From NCBI GenBank assembly GCA_037718865.1, contig JBBJMP010000025.1, forward strand, positions 17,571 to 81,570: DNA of 64,000 bases, written 5' to 3'. How positions within the stretch are numbered: position 1 is the first letter of the stretch; each line of letters opens with the position of its first letter. The notes under the pieces were generated by a model, which ran no database searches, was not told where the DNA came from, and saw only the letters and a program-made list of their open reading frames with translations. The stretch is from JADCRZ01 sp037718865 (GTDB lineage Bacteria; Bacteroidota; Bacteroidia; Chitinophagales; Chitinophagaceae). Below are positions 43,181 to 51,891 of the stretch, piece after piece. The translations under genes and the position numbers were made by a program.

Positions 43181-44425
43181 ATGCGTAAACAATATTTTTT
43201 ATTTTTTACTATTGTATTACTTATCAACACTGGCTGCAAAAGAGATCATCTTTATGAGCCCAAACACGATTTAAAGGAAGATCTTCAGGGCGTTCTTAAT
43301 AAGAACTTAGCCGTTTACAAGGCAAAATTTCCGGGTAAGCCGGTTGGGTTTGGCCTTTATGTAAAAGAAGCAGGGAGTAGAGGCCATGGGCAAAGTCGCC
43401 AGGATGTTTATGTTTCATCGGGCTTTCCGGAAGCCTACGGCGCGGATGTTCAGTTCCGCGGCGCTAGCACCACGAAAACGTTTACGGCTGCTGCAATCCT
43501 TAAACTTAGTCAAAAGAATAAATTAATTCTTGATGATCTGATTACGAATAACATACCCGGTACGAATCAACCGTATATCCCAGCCACCAGTGAATTTGCT
43601 ATACCAAACAAAGACAAAATCACCATCCGCCTTTTACTGCAACACAGGGCTGGTGTTTTTGACATAACGAACGATTTAATTCCCGCAACGGTGAATGCAC
43701 CATATGCCGGGAAAAAATACGTCAATTATACATTTGAGCAACAGGGCGAGGATCATACGTTTACCCTTCCGGAATTGGTTGGTGTGGTTGCACAAAACCA
43801 GCTAAGTTATTTTAAGCCCGGTACCGCATTTCATTATTCGAATACTGGTTATCATCTTTTGGCGGTTATCATCGAACGGGTTTCCGGCAAGCCTTATCAT
43901 CAGTTCCTGCAGGATGAGTTTTTAAAGCCCCTGCAAATGAACCACACCCGTTTTCCTTATCTCGGTACTGATCAGGCCATGCCCACTCCGTACGTAACAG
44001 GCTGGATCAAATTCCAGGGTAATCTTATTGAATGGGATGATGACAATGTTTCTTTTACCATTGCGGACGGCAATATCATTACAACACCCGCCGATTTGGC
44101 TACCTGGGCAAATGCCTTATACGCCACGAACACCATATTGAATGCAGACCTGCATGCACAAATGATAAAGGGTATACCTACAAACGAAGAGCACGTAATT
44201 TACGGGTTAGGCACGGAACTGAATCCGCCAGATCTTGGTTATGGCCACAACGGGGCACGTCCGGCTTACATGACCATTATGCGGTACAATCCGGAAACAA
44301 AAGCTTCTTATGTTCTTTTCGCCAACTTTTTGGATGCTACTAGTCCTGAAGATCTTAACGCCCAAGGCGAAGGCTTGGCAAATATCGTTCGCGAAGCAGT
44401 ACAGGCTGTAAAAGCTTCACAATAA
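43181..44425 (+). CDS. Lipoprotein serine hydrolase (beta-lactamase/D-Ala-D-Ala carboxypeptidase fold)
   Basis: A 414-residue relative of the serine hydrolase at 33425. The signal peptide MRKQYFLFFTIVLLINTGC ends in the lipidated Cys19. Catalytic Ser96-x-x-Lys99 is in FRGASTTKTFTAA, the YxN motif in HYSNTGYHLL, and the HxG motif in GYGHNGARPAYM. Other shared pieces are IRLLLQHRAGVFD and SYFKPGTAFHYSNT. It should be anchored in the periplasm and hydrolyse peptides, esters or beta-lactams. It has its own transcription unit between two hairpin terminators. The pair of paralogues with a D-Ala-D-Ala dipeptidase between them suggests work on peptidoglycan peptides, which is inference. Confidence 0.88.
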   Translation: MRKQYFLFFTIVLLINTGCKRDHLYEPKHDLKEDLQGVLNKNLAVYKAKFPGKPVGFGLYVKEAGSRGHGQSRQDVYVSSGFPEAYGADVQFRGASTTKTFTAAAILKLSQKNKLILDDLITNNIPGTNQPYIPATSEFAIPNKDKITIRLLLQHRAGVFDITNDLIPATVNAPYAGKKYVNYTFEQQGEDHTFTLPELVGVVAQNQLSYFKPGTAFHYSNTGYHLLAVIIERVSGKPYHQFLQDEFLKPLQMNHTRFPYLGTDQAMPTPYVTGWIKFQGNLIEWDDDNVSFTIADGNIITTPADLATWANALYATNTILNADLHAQMIKGIPTNEEHVIYGLGTELNPPDLGYGHNGARPAYMTIMRYNPETKASYVLFANFLDATSPEDLNAQGEGLANIVREAVQAVKASQ

Positions 44426-44526
44426 ATTTTCAAAGGAGTGTTGGTTGTTTTTGATGAGCATTTTCGTTGCATTGAATATAGTTGCTACTAGATCGGAAAA
44501 ACAATCAGTATTAGTTTAATTGTAAT

Positions 44527-44566
44527 GATTGCCCGGCAAAATTTGATCAAATCATACCGGGCAATC
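44527..44566 (+). terminator. Hairpin after the serine hydrolase gene
   Basis: GATTGCCCGG (44527-44536) and CCGGGCAATC (44557-44566) form a perfect 10-bp stem, with a TTTGATCAAA palindrome in the loop. Only a weak T-run follows (TATTAATATATAT), so it may be a terminator or an mRNA-stabilising structure. Confidence 0.5.
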
Positions 44567-44685
44567 TATTAATATATATCAGTATAAAATGTGACAAGTA
44601 TTCTTCAATACCCATCTCAGCACAAATTTGATTTTTGTCCCTATTTTGGTACTACTGTAGTGATTATTTAGTTTAGCAACATTCG

Positions 44686-44693
44686 TATATTTG
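44686..44693 (+). promoter_or_regulatory. Candidate -7 box upstream of the IS4-type transposase
   Basis: TATATTTG fits the TAnnTTTG consensus of the phylum and lies 145 bp before the transposase start. The -33 region has no clear TTTG, so the call rests on one element. Confidence 0.3.
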
Positions 44694-44838
44694 CGAGACG
44701 AAATCATTAGCGTCTTGTTATAAAGTACTTCAGTTCTTTGAAAATATTGCTGGATAAGGGTTTCAGAGCTTTCAAATTTCAAACGATTTGAAATGATTTC
44801 ATTTTTTTGGTTTATAATTACTTGTAAACCATTTAGTT

Positions 44839-45948
44839 ATGAATTTAGGCAAGTATGTTTTTGCTCAGTTAATTGAATTTTTATCACATAACGATTTTAT
44901 TGGCTGTGTATCCAAGTATAAGGGCAATTACAAGATAAAAACGTTTACATGCTGGCATCAATTGCTTTATATGATCTTTGGTCAATTATCGAATCGGGAA
45001 AGCTTAAGTGATTTAATTATTTGTCTTCAAGCACAGCAAAATAAATCATATCATCTTGGAATGGGCAAGGGGACATCAAAGGCAAACCTTGCAAAAGCAA
45101 ATGAAAAAAGAGATTATCGAATCTATGAATCCTTTGCTTTTATTTTAGTGACACAAGCTCAAAAACTTGCCATACCTAACATGTCATTTGATTTATCCAT
45201 AGATGCACCTGTGTATGCTATAGATGCGACCGTAATTGATCTTTGCCTGAATGTATTCTGGTGGGGCAAATTCAGGAAACATAAGGCTGCCGTGAAACTG
45301 CATACGATGTTTGACGTTAGAACCAATATCCCTACATTCATTTATGTTACCAGTGGTGCGGTTCATGAAGTAAATGTGCTGGATCTTTTCCCTCTGGAAG
45401 CTGGCAGCTATTACGTAATGGATAAGGGTTACATTGATTTTGGACGGCTACATCGTATCCATAAAGAAGAAGCCTTTTTTGTAACAAGGGCGAAGGATAA
45501 CTTCAAGTTTGTCAGACTATCTTCCCGCACAGTAGATAAAACCACCGGAATAAAATGCGATCAAACAGTTAGGCTTAAAAACCATAAAGTATCACTGGCC
45601 TATCCTGATGTGATCAGGCGATTAAAATATTATGATATTGACATCAAGATGGAATTTGTGTTCATTACAAACAACTTCGAAATAAGTGCCCTTGAAGTTG
45701 CTCGTTTATATAAATACCGGTGGGCGATAGAGCTCTTTTTTAAATGGATTAAACAGCATTTGAAAGTAAAAACATTTTGGGGTCATAGCTTTAATGCTGT
45801 CAAAACTCAAATTTATATTGCCATGATTACTTACTTGGTAGTTGCCATCATGAAGCATCAATTAAAATTGAAACAAACACAATATGAAATACTACAAATA
45901 TTAAGTGTCTCACTATTATGTAAAATACCTTTGCTTGGTAAACACTAG
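44839..45948 (+). CDS. IS4 family transposase (DUF4372 type), last residues replaced by IS66
   Basis: A 369-residue transposase. The N-terminal DUF4372 region (NLGKYVFAQLIEFLSHNDFI, CWHQLLYMIFGQLSNRESLS) is followed by the IS4 catalytic domain: YAIDATVIDLCL (first Asp), YVMDKGYIDF (second Asp) and the YRWAIELFFKWIKQHL signature with the Glu. The catalytic core is complete. The last codons, GGT AAA CAC TAG, come from the GTAAACACTAG end of the IS66 element that begins at 45938, so the original C-terminus and the right end of the IS4 element are cut off. The left terminal repeat of the element is not evident. Confidence 0.88.
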   Translation: MNLGKYVFAQLIEFLSHNDFIGCVSKYKGNYKIKTFTCWHQLLYMIFGQLSNRESLSDLIICLQAQQNKSYHLGMGKGTSKANLAKANEKRDYRIYESFAFILVTQAQKLAIPNMSFDLSIDAPVYAIDATVIDLCLNVFWWGKFRKHKAAVKLHTMFDVRTNIPTFIYVTSGAVHEVNVLDLFPLEAGSYYVMDKGYIDFGRLHRIHKEEAFFVTRAKDNFKFVRLSSRTVDKTTGIKCDQTVRLKNHKVSLAYPDVIRRLKYYDIDIKMEFVFITNNFEISALEVARLYKYRWAIELFFKWIKQHLKVKTFWGHSFNAVKTQIYIAMITYLVVAIMKHQLKLKQTQYEILQILSVSLLCKIPLLGKH

Positions 45949-46010
45949 AGCAGATGCATGTTGGCTCAAATAGACCGAAGGGTTAGTTTTGATTTACAAA
46001 TCATTTAATC

Positions 46011-46325
46011 ATGTCTATTAAAAGTAAAAATTCCCTTTATCAGCAGATGTCTCAGCATGTGCAATCCTGGAAGCAACAGAAGCTCAGTCGCAAATTATAT
46101 TGTCAGCAAAATGATCTGAGCATACATAAATTCAATTATTGGGTTTTAAGATTAGTCAAGGAAGGTCAGGTTTCTACTGTACCCAGGACTAGAGGATTTA
46201 CTAAAATACCTCAGCCTGTTGCTGCAAGTAGTGTGGGGCCTTCATTTCTGGTGGAACTACCTAATGGTAACCGAATTAATTTTTACGGATCTCTTACACC
46301 TGAATTATTTAAAATATTTTTATGA
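46011..46325 (+). CDS. tnpA: IS66 accessory protein TnpA (copy A)
   Basis: A 104-residue basic protein of the IS66 TnpA type, with the N-terminal helix-turn-helix region (LYQQMSQHVQSWKQQKLSRK, YCQQNDLSIHKFNYW) and a C-terminal part ending FLVELPNGNRINFYG. It is needed together with TnpB for transposition of IS66 elements. The stop overlaps the tnpB start by 4 bp. The same protein, identical as far as I can compare, is encoded by copy B. Confidence 0.85.
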   Translation: MSIKSKNSLYQQMSQHVQSWKQQKLSRKLYCQQNDLSIHKFNYWVLRLVKEGQVSTVPRTRGFTKIPQPVAASSVGPSFLVELPNGNRINFYGSLTPELFKIFL

Positions 46326-46693
46326 GCCTGCTTAGTTTACCGTCGTCGCTGCGTTATTATTTGTATAACGGTAACACTAATATGCGTAAGTCTTATAACG
46401 GACTTTCCATTGTTGTGCGTTCCGAACTTGGACGTAGTCCATTAAATGGAGATGTTTTTATCTTCTTCAATAAACACCGCAATCAGATGAAGCTGTTGCT
46501 TTGGGAAGGAGATGGATTCGGGATCTACCAGAAGCGTTTGGAAAAAGGAAGCTTTGAGCTACCCAAACAAGGAGCCGATGGCCCCGGGATGACCCTAACC
46601 CATCAACAGCTTCATTTTATTCTCCAGGGGGTAGATCTAAAAAGCGTCCAGTTCCGCAAGCGCTACCAAAGTCATAAGCAACAAATGGTGTAA
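46322..46693 (+). CDS. tnpB: IS66 accessory protein TnpB (copy A)
   Basis: A 123-residue TnpB (IS66 Orf2) protein with the characteristic VVRSELGRSPLNGDVFIFFNKHRNQMKLLLWEGDGFGIYQKRLEKG arrangement (GDVFIFFNKHRNQ and WEGDGFGIYQKRL). It overlaps tnpA by the ATGA quartet, which indicates translational coupling. An identical gene is present in copy B at 50877-51248. Confidence 0.9.
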   Translation: MSLLSLPSSLRYYLYNGNTNMRKSYNGLSIVVRSELGRSPLNGDVFIFFNKHRNQMKLLLWEGDGFGIYQKRLEKGSFELPKQGADGPGMTLTHQQLHFILQGVDLKSVQFRKRYQSHKQQMV

Positions 46694-46710
46694 TCAAATG
46701 ATTACTTTTA

Positions 46711-47163
46711 TTACATCGTATCTCCCTCAAATCTCCTCATCCAGCGCTGGCACATTCTTACCTTAAGGGCTATATTATATTTCTGTTTTAAATAATCAGA
46801 AAGGAGCCTGCCCGTCCATTTATCTTCTTTCATCCCTGCTTTTGCTGGTGACCTGGCAAGTGTCTTGCTGATAACAGCCAATTGCTTTTCTTCCATCCTG
46901 GCATTGCGTCCCGGATTGGGGATGTCCATCAGCACACTGATATCTCCATCAGTGGATGCATTTATTCTATTCACCCACCTTGCAACAGTTGGTGGGGCTA
47001 TCCCATACAAATTGGCTATCTCAGAACAGTTAGGCTTTTCCTGCTCAATGAGGGTGAGGATGGCATGCAATCGCATAAAATATTTTGCCTGCTCATCACT
47101 GTTGAGGTGCTTGAGAATTTTCTGACGAACGATCCCTGAATTTTTTATTTCTAATCTTTTCAT
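46711..47163 (-). CDS. HTH passenger protein inside IS66 (copy A)
   Basis: A 150-residue protein read opposite to the other IS66 genes. It contains helix-turn-helix sequence of the kind found at the N-terminus of IS630/Tc1-type transposases (CSEIANLYGIAPPTVARWVN) and a second HTH-like part (WTGRLLSDYLKQKYNIALKV). There is no DDE domain, so it cannot be a transposase alone; it may be a regulator or an accessory DNA-binding factor. It diverges from tnpC across a 70-bp AT-rich region containing the palindromic ATTATATAATACGTAT. Copy B has the identical gene, so it moves with the element. Confidence 0.75.
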   Translation of the reverse strand: MKRLEIKNSGIVRQKILKHLNSDEQAKYFMRLHAILTLIEQEKPNCSEIANLYGIAPPTVARWVNRINASTDGDISVLMDIPNPGRNARMEEKQLAVISKTLARSPAKAGMKEDKWTGRLLSDYLKQKYNIALKVRMCQRWMRRFEGDTM

Positions 47164-47233
47164 AATTCTGTAACAAATTTAACCAATTATTTAAATATAT
47201 TTATTATGCATTATATAATACGTATATTCGACA

Positions 47234-48937
47234 ATGTTTCCTGCTGATGCAAAAAATAATTATGAATCCTTTGAACGATTAGCACTTATTGACCTGTTAC
47301 ATGATCGTGACCGTGAGATGTTGATCCTAAAAGAAGAGATAGCAGGTTACAAAAAAGACTTGGCTGAGTCAGCCCAGGATATGAAGGAATTGCAGCGCAT
47401 ACTGAACCTTCGCAACAAAAGGATTTTTGGTTCTACCAGCGAAAAACAAGCACCCGCCTCCAGTCCGCTAAAAAACTATATTGATTATGAGGAGATTAAC
47501 AAAGATCAGGTGGTGGTACAAAGAAGAGAGGCTACTGCAACCCTAAAAAAGGAGAGATACCCTAACGGTCACCCCGGACGCTACTCATTGCCGGATCATT
47601 TACCACGTGTGGATGTACATCTTTATCCCTTGGATCATGAAGGAGGAAAGGAAATGCCCCCACTCATCACAGAGCGACTGGTGCTTAAATATGAAATACA
47701 CATAGAACGAACCATACGCCATAAATTTGCCCGTGGTAATAAGTTTCTGGTTGCTCCTTTCCCCCTGGAAGATCCTTTTTACCGGTATAAGGCTACGGTA
47801 CAGACTGTTGCCATGCAGCTTAACCTGCGTTTTGCATTGCATCTGCCCTATTACCGGTTCCAGCAATTACTCTTGGAAGCCAGTGTGAACTATGTCACCC
47901 TGATAGGTTGGGCCACTCGTGGATTTGAATTATTAGCTCCTTTACAACCAGTGCTGGCCGCTGAAGTAATAAAAGATACAAAGCTCGTGTGTATGGATGA
48001 AACGGGTTTTAAAGTATTGGACACTCCTGTGAAACTACATGCTTTTAAGCAGCAACACAAAAATCAGGAGCAGCTGTGTGATACATCACAACACACCGAT
48101 CACTCCGAAGAACCGGGAGCGTTTGAACAGGAAATAGCTACAGGTATTGCCAAAGGCAAAGCAGTTATGAAGGGGATGATGTGGGGTATACTCAATAGAG
48201 AGCAAGGTCTTATCCTGTTTGATTTTTCCGGCACCAGAGCAACAGTACAGGCTAAACGCTTATTGAATAGCTATGAAGGGCTGCTGATGACAGATGGATA
48301 CTGCGTTTACAGTAAGTTGGCCCGGGAGTCAGAAATGAGTATCACAAATTTAAATTGTTGGGCACATGCGAGACGAAAATTTCTGGAAGCTAAAAACCCT
48401 AAGTATCCCGATGCGGTCCTGGTCAGGATCATAAGTATGATAGGTCAGCTATATGCTATTGAAAAACAAGCCCAGGGACTGGCTCCCAAAAGAATAAAGA
48501 AACTTCGAAAACGTTCCGGTCGTATCCTTGAAAAACTAAAAGCTTTCCTGGAGGAAAAAATAGAGGACTATGCTCCGAAGGAATCAGTCCGGCAGGCCAT
48601 CCAATACTGCCTTAACATCTGGGAAGGACTAACTCAATATATTAAGCATGGCCATGCTCCAATTGATAACAACCGTTTGGAACGAGCCATACGCCCAATA
48701 GCAATAAACAGAAAAAATGTGCTCTTCCTGGGATCTCTTGATCATGCTCAAGGAGCGGCTCTAATGTATTCCCTAATGGAATGCTGTCGTATGAATCAGA
48801 TAGATCCCTATCAATGGTTGTTGGATGTGATGAAAAGAATAGAAATCTTCCCGAAAAACAGGCTCGATGAACTACTACCTAATAAATGGAAACCTGATCC
48901 TGTAAATTCAGTATCTCCTTCAAAGCCGCCAGCCTAA
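47234..48937 (+). CDS. tnpC: IS66 family transposase TnpC (copy A, complete)
   Basis: A 567-residue IS66 transposase. It has the N-terminal coiled coil (REMLILKEEIAGYKKDLAES) with the leucine-zipper and LRNKRIFGSTSEKQ motif, a zinc-finger-like region with few Cys here, and the catalytic DDE domain with VCMDETGFKVL, LLMTDGYCVYSKL plus CWAHARRKF, and the C-terminal PIDNNRLERAIRPIAINRKN with the Glu. The copies B (truncated) and C (cut by the window edge) have the same sequence where they overlap. Confidence 0.95.
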   Translation: MFPADAKNNYESFERLALIDLLHDRDREMLILKEEIAGYKKDLAESAQDMKELQRILNLRNKRIFGSTSEKQAPASSPLKNYIDYEEINKDQVVVQRREATATLKKERYPNGHPGRYSLPDHLPRVDVHLYPLDHEGGKEMPPLITERLVLKYEIHIERTIRHKFARGNKFLVAPFPLEDPFYRYKATVQTVAMQLNLRFALHLPYYRFQQLLLEASVNYVTLIGWATRGFELLAPLQPVLAAEVIKDTKLVCMDETGFKVLDTPVKLHAFKQQHKNQEQLCDTSQHTDHSEEPGAFEQEIATGIAKGKAVMKGMMWGILNREQGLILFDFSGTRATVQAKRLLNSYEGLLMTDGYCVYSKLARESEMSITNLNCWAHARRKFLEAKNPKYPDAVLVRIISMIGQLYAIEKQAQGLAPKRIKKLRKRSGRILEKLKAFLEEKIEDYAPKESVRQAIQYCLNIWEGLTQYIKHGHAPIDNNRLERAIRPIAINRKNVLFLGSLDHAQGAALMYSLMECCRMNQIDPYQWLLDVMKRIEIFPKNRLDELLPNKWKPDPVNSVSPSKPPA

Positions 48938-48995
48938 AATATTAATTGTTATATCTAATGAGATAAAAAATAAGGGTAAAAAAGTCCTGGTAAAT

Positions 48996-50336
48996 TTAAT
49001 GCGTATTATAACACCGATGGCAGGTATTTGCTCTAGTGCTTACGATACGACCGGAACGTTTTCGAAGTTTCTTTATTCTTTTGGGAGCCAGTCCCTGGGC
49101 TTGTTTTTCAATAGCATATAGCTGACCTATCATACTTATGATCCTGACCAGGACCGCATCGGGATACTTAGGGTTTTTAGCTTCCAGAAATTTTCGTCTC
49201 GCATGTGCCCAACAATTTAAATTTGTGATACTCATTTCTGACTCCCGGGCCAACTTACTGTAAACGCAGTATCCATCTGTCATCAGCAGCCCTTCATAGC
49301 TATTCAATAAGCGTTTAGCCTGTACTGTTGCTCTGGTGCCGGAAAAATCAAACAGGATAAGACCTTGCTCTCTATTGAGTATACCCCACATCATCCCCTT
49401 CATAACTGCTTTGCCTTTGGCAATACCTGTAGCTATTTCCTGTTCAAACGCTCCCGGTTCTTCGGAGTGATCGGTGTGTTGTGATGTATCACACAGCTGC
49501 TCCTGATTTTTGTGTTGCTGCTTAAAAGCATGTAGTTTCACAGGAGTGTCCAATACTTTAAAACCCGTTTCATCCATACACACGAGCTTTGTATCTTTTA
49601 TTACTTCAGCGGCCAGCACTGGTTGTAAAGGAGCTAATAATTCAAATCCACGAGTGGCCCAACCTATCAGGGTGACATAGTTCACACTGGCTTCCAAGAG
49701 TAATTGCTGGAACCGGTAATAGGGCAGATGCAATGCAAAACGCAGGTTAAGCTGCATGGCAACAGTCTGTACCGTAGCCTTATACCGGTAAAAAGGATCT
49801 TCCAGGGGGAAAGGAGCAACCAGAAACTTATTACCACGGGCAAATTTATGGCGTATGGTTCGTTCTATGTGTATTTCATATTTAAGCACCAGTCGCTCTG
49901 TGATGAGTGGGGGCATTTCCTTTCCTCCTTCATGATCCAAGGGATAAAGATGTACATCCACACGTGGTAAATGATCCGGCAATGAGTAGCGTCCGGGGTG
50001 ACCGTTAGGGTATCTCTCCTTTTTTAGGGTTGCAGTAGCCTCTCTTCTTTGTACCACCACCTGATCTTTGTTAATCTCCTCATAATCAATATAGTTTTTT
50101 AGCGGACTGGAGGCGGGTGCTTGTTTTTCGCTGGTAGAACCAAAAATCCTTTTGTTGCGAAGGTTCAGTATGCGCTGCAATTCCTTCATATCCTGGGCTG
50201 ACTCAGCCAAGTCTTTTTTGTAACCTGCTATCTCTTCTTTTAGGATCAACATCTCACGGTCACGATCATGTAACAGGTCAATAAGTGCTAATCGTTCAAA
50301 GGATTCATAATTATTTTTTGCATCAGCAGGAAACAT
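48996..50336 (-). pseudogene. IS66 transposase TnpC, truncated (copy B)
   Basis: The first 431 codons equal those of copy A, up to RKRSGRI. The frame then enters the right end of copy A and finishes with 15 foreign residues (VSTRANTCHRCYNTH). The part with the catalytic Glu (NNRLERAIRP) is missing, so the product is inactive. The break is at codon 431, where copy A's right terminus GTAAGC joins. Confidence 0.92.
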
Positions 50337-50406
50337 TGTCGAATATACGTATTATATAATGCATAATAAATATATTTAAATAATTGGTTAAATTTGTTAC
50401 AGAATT

Positions 50407-50859
50407 ATGAAAAGATTAGAAATAAAAAATTCAGGGATCGTTCGTCAGAAAATTCTCAAGCACCTCAACAGTGATGAGCAGGCAAAATATTTTATGCGAT
50501 TGCATGCCATCCTCACCCTCATTGAGCAGGAAAAGCCTAACTGTTCTGAGATAGCCAATTTGTATGGGATAGCCCCACCAACTGTTGCAAGGTGGGTGAA
50601 TAGAATAAATGCATCCACTGATGGAGATATCAGTGTGCTGATGGACATCCCCAATCCGGGACGCAATGCCAGGATGGAAGAAAAGCAATTGGCTGTTATC
50701 AGCAAGACACTTGCCAGGTCACCAGCAAAAGCAGGGATGAAAGAAGATAAATGGACGGGCAGGCTCCTTTCTGATTATTTAAAACAGAAATATAATATAG
50801 CCCTTAAGGTAAGAATGTGCCAGCGCTGGATGAGGAGATTTGAGGGAGATACGATGTAA
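50407..50859 (+). CDS. HTH passenger protein inside IS66 (copy B)
   Basis: The 150-residue sequence is identical to the passenger gene of copy A (46711-47163), including CSEIANLYGIAPPTVARWVN. Its preservation in both copies shows that it is a fixed part of this IS66 and not a chance insertion in one copy. Confidence 0.75.
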   Translation: MKRLEIKNSGIVRQKILKHLNSDEQAKYFMRLHAILTLIEQEKPNCSEIANLYGIAPPTVARWVNRINASTDGDISVLMDIPNPGRNARMEEKQLAVISKTLARSPAKAGMKEDKWTGRLLSDYLKQKYNIALKVRMCQRWMRRFEGDTM

Positions 50860-50876
50860 TAAAAGTAATCATTTGA

Positions 50877-51248
50877 TTACACCATTTGTTGCTTATGACT
50901 TTGGTAGCGCTTGCGGAACTGGACGCTTTTTAGATCTACCCCCTGGAGAATAAAATGAAGCTGTTGATGGGTTAGGGTCATCCCGGGGCCATCGGCTCCT
51001 TGTTTGGGTAGCTCAAAGCTTCCTTTTTCCAAACGCTTCTGGTAGATCCCGAATCCATCTCCTTCCCAAAGCAACAGCTTCATCTGATTGCGGTGTTTAT
51101 TGAAGAAGATAAAAACATCTCCATTTAATGGACTACGTCCAAGTTCGGAACGCACAACAATGGAAAGTCCGTTATAAGACTTACGCATATTAGTGTTACC
51201 GTTATACAAATAATAACGCAGCGACGACGGTAAACTAAGCAGGCTCAT
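50877..51248 (-). CDS. tnpB: IS66 accessory protein TnpB (copy B)
   Basis: Identical to the 123-residue TnpB of copy A, with GDVFIFFNKHRNQ and WEGDGFGIYQKRL. Intact in sequence, but the element lacks its right end and cannot move by itself. Confidence 0.9.
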   Translation of the reverse strand: MSLLSLPSSLRYYLYNGNTNMRKSYNGLSIVVRSELGRSPLNGDVFIFFNKHRNQMKLLLWEGDGFGIYQKRLEKGSFELPKQGADGPGMTLTHQQLHFILQGVDLKSVQFRKRYQSHKQQMV

Positions 51249-51559
51249 AAAAATATTTTAAATAATTCAGGTGTAAGAGATCCGTAAAAATTAATTCGGT
51301 TACCATTAGGTAGTTCCACCAGAAATGAAGGCCCCACACTACTTGCAGCAACAGGCTGAGGTATTTTAGTAAATCCTCTAGTCCTGGGTACAGTAGAAAC
51401 CTGACCTTCCTTGACTAATCTTAAAACCCAATAATTGAATTTATGTATGCTCAGATCATTTTGCTGACAATATAATTTGCGACTGAGCTTCTGTTGCTTC
51501 CAGGATTGCACATGCTGAGACATCTGCTGATAAAGGGAATTTTTACTTTTAATAGACAT
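51245..51559 (-). CDS. tnpA: IS66 accessory protein TnpA (copy B)
   Basis: Identical to the 104-residue TnpA of copy A; it overlaps tnpB by 4 bp in the same manner. It starts 73 bp from the intact left terminus of copy B. Confidence 0.85.
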   Translation of the reverse strand: MSIKSKNSLYQQMSQHVQSWKQQKLSRKLYCQQNDLSIHKFNYWVLRLVKEGQVSTVPRTRGFTKIPQPVAASSVGPSFLVELPNGNRINFYGSLTPELFKIFL

Positions 51560-51891
51560 GATTAAATGATTTGTAAATCAAAACTAACCCTTCGGTCTAT
51601 TTGAGCCAACATGCATCTGCTCTAGTGTTTACTTAGGAAAAGGTATCTTAAACATGGTTTAGAAGTTTCTCTGACGGAGAAAAGCAGATCCGGTCAACCT
51701 GTAAAGTACGCTGTAGCTCATGAGGTGGAGTTAACTACACTTGTGTGTGGCCCTGTTCCTCCTGGAAGAAGAAGATGGACCATTAGATTGTTAGTTCAGG
51801 AATTGAATAAACAAAAAGGATTTGAGACCATAACTTTCGGAAGTGTCCGAAAGCTGTTAAAAAAAACGAATTTAAGCCTTGGTTAAAACGA

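Larger units (their letters stand above)
45938..49043 (+). mobile_element. IS66 family element, copy A (complete, 3106 bp)
   Basis: The left end GTAAACACTAGAGCAGATGC and the right end, read inward, GTAAGCACTAGAGCAAATAC are imperfect inverted repeats with the GTAA termini usual in IS66. It carries tnpA, tnpB, a reversed HTH passenger gene and tnpC. The flanking octamers (TTTGCTTG at left, GATACGAC at right) differ, so there is no target duplication and a rearrangement has occurred after insertion. The right flank is the interrupted tnpC of copy B. Confidence 0.88.
49044..51632 (-). mobile_element. IS66 family element, copy B (inverted, lacks right end)
   Basis: Exactly 2589 bp of the element in reverse orientation, ending at 51632 with the GTAAACACTAG terminus. 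The first base corresponds to position 48526 of copy A; the remaining 517 bp of tnpC and right end are missing. Copies A and B together make a 2589-bp inverted repeat around a 517-bp centre (48527-49043). The outer flank TTAGGAAA is IS630 sequence, so copy B inserted into that element. Confidence 0.88.

Noticed and set aside
46865..47139. Two plus-strand frames inside the IS66 passenger gene
   Set aside because: They run antisense to the HTH gene, which has a clear domain and is conserved in both copies.
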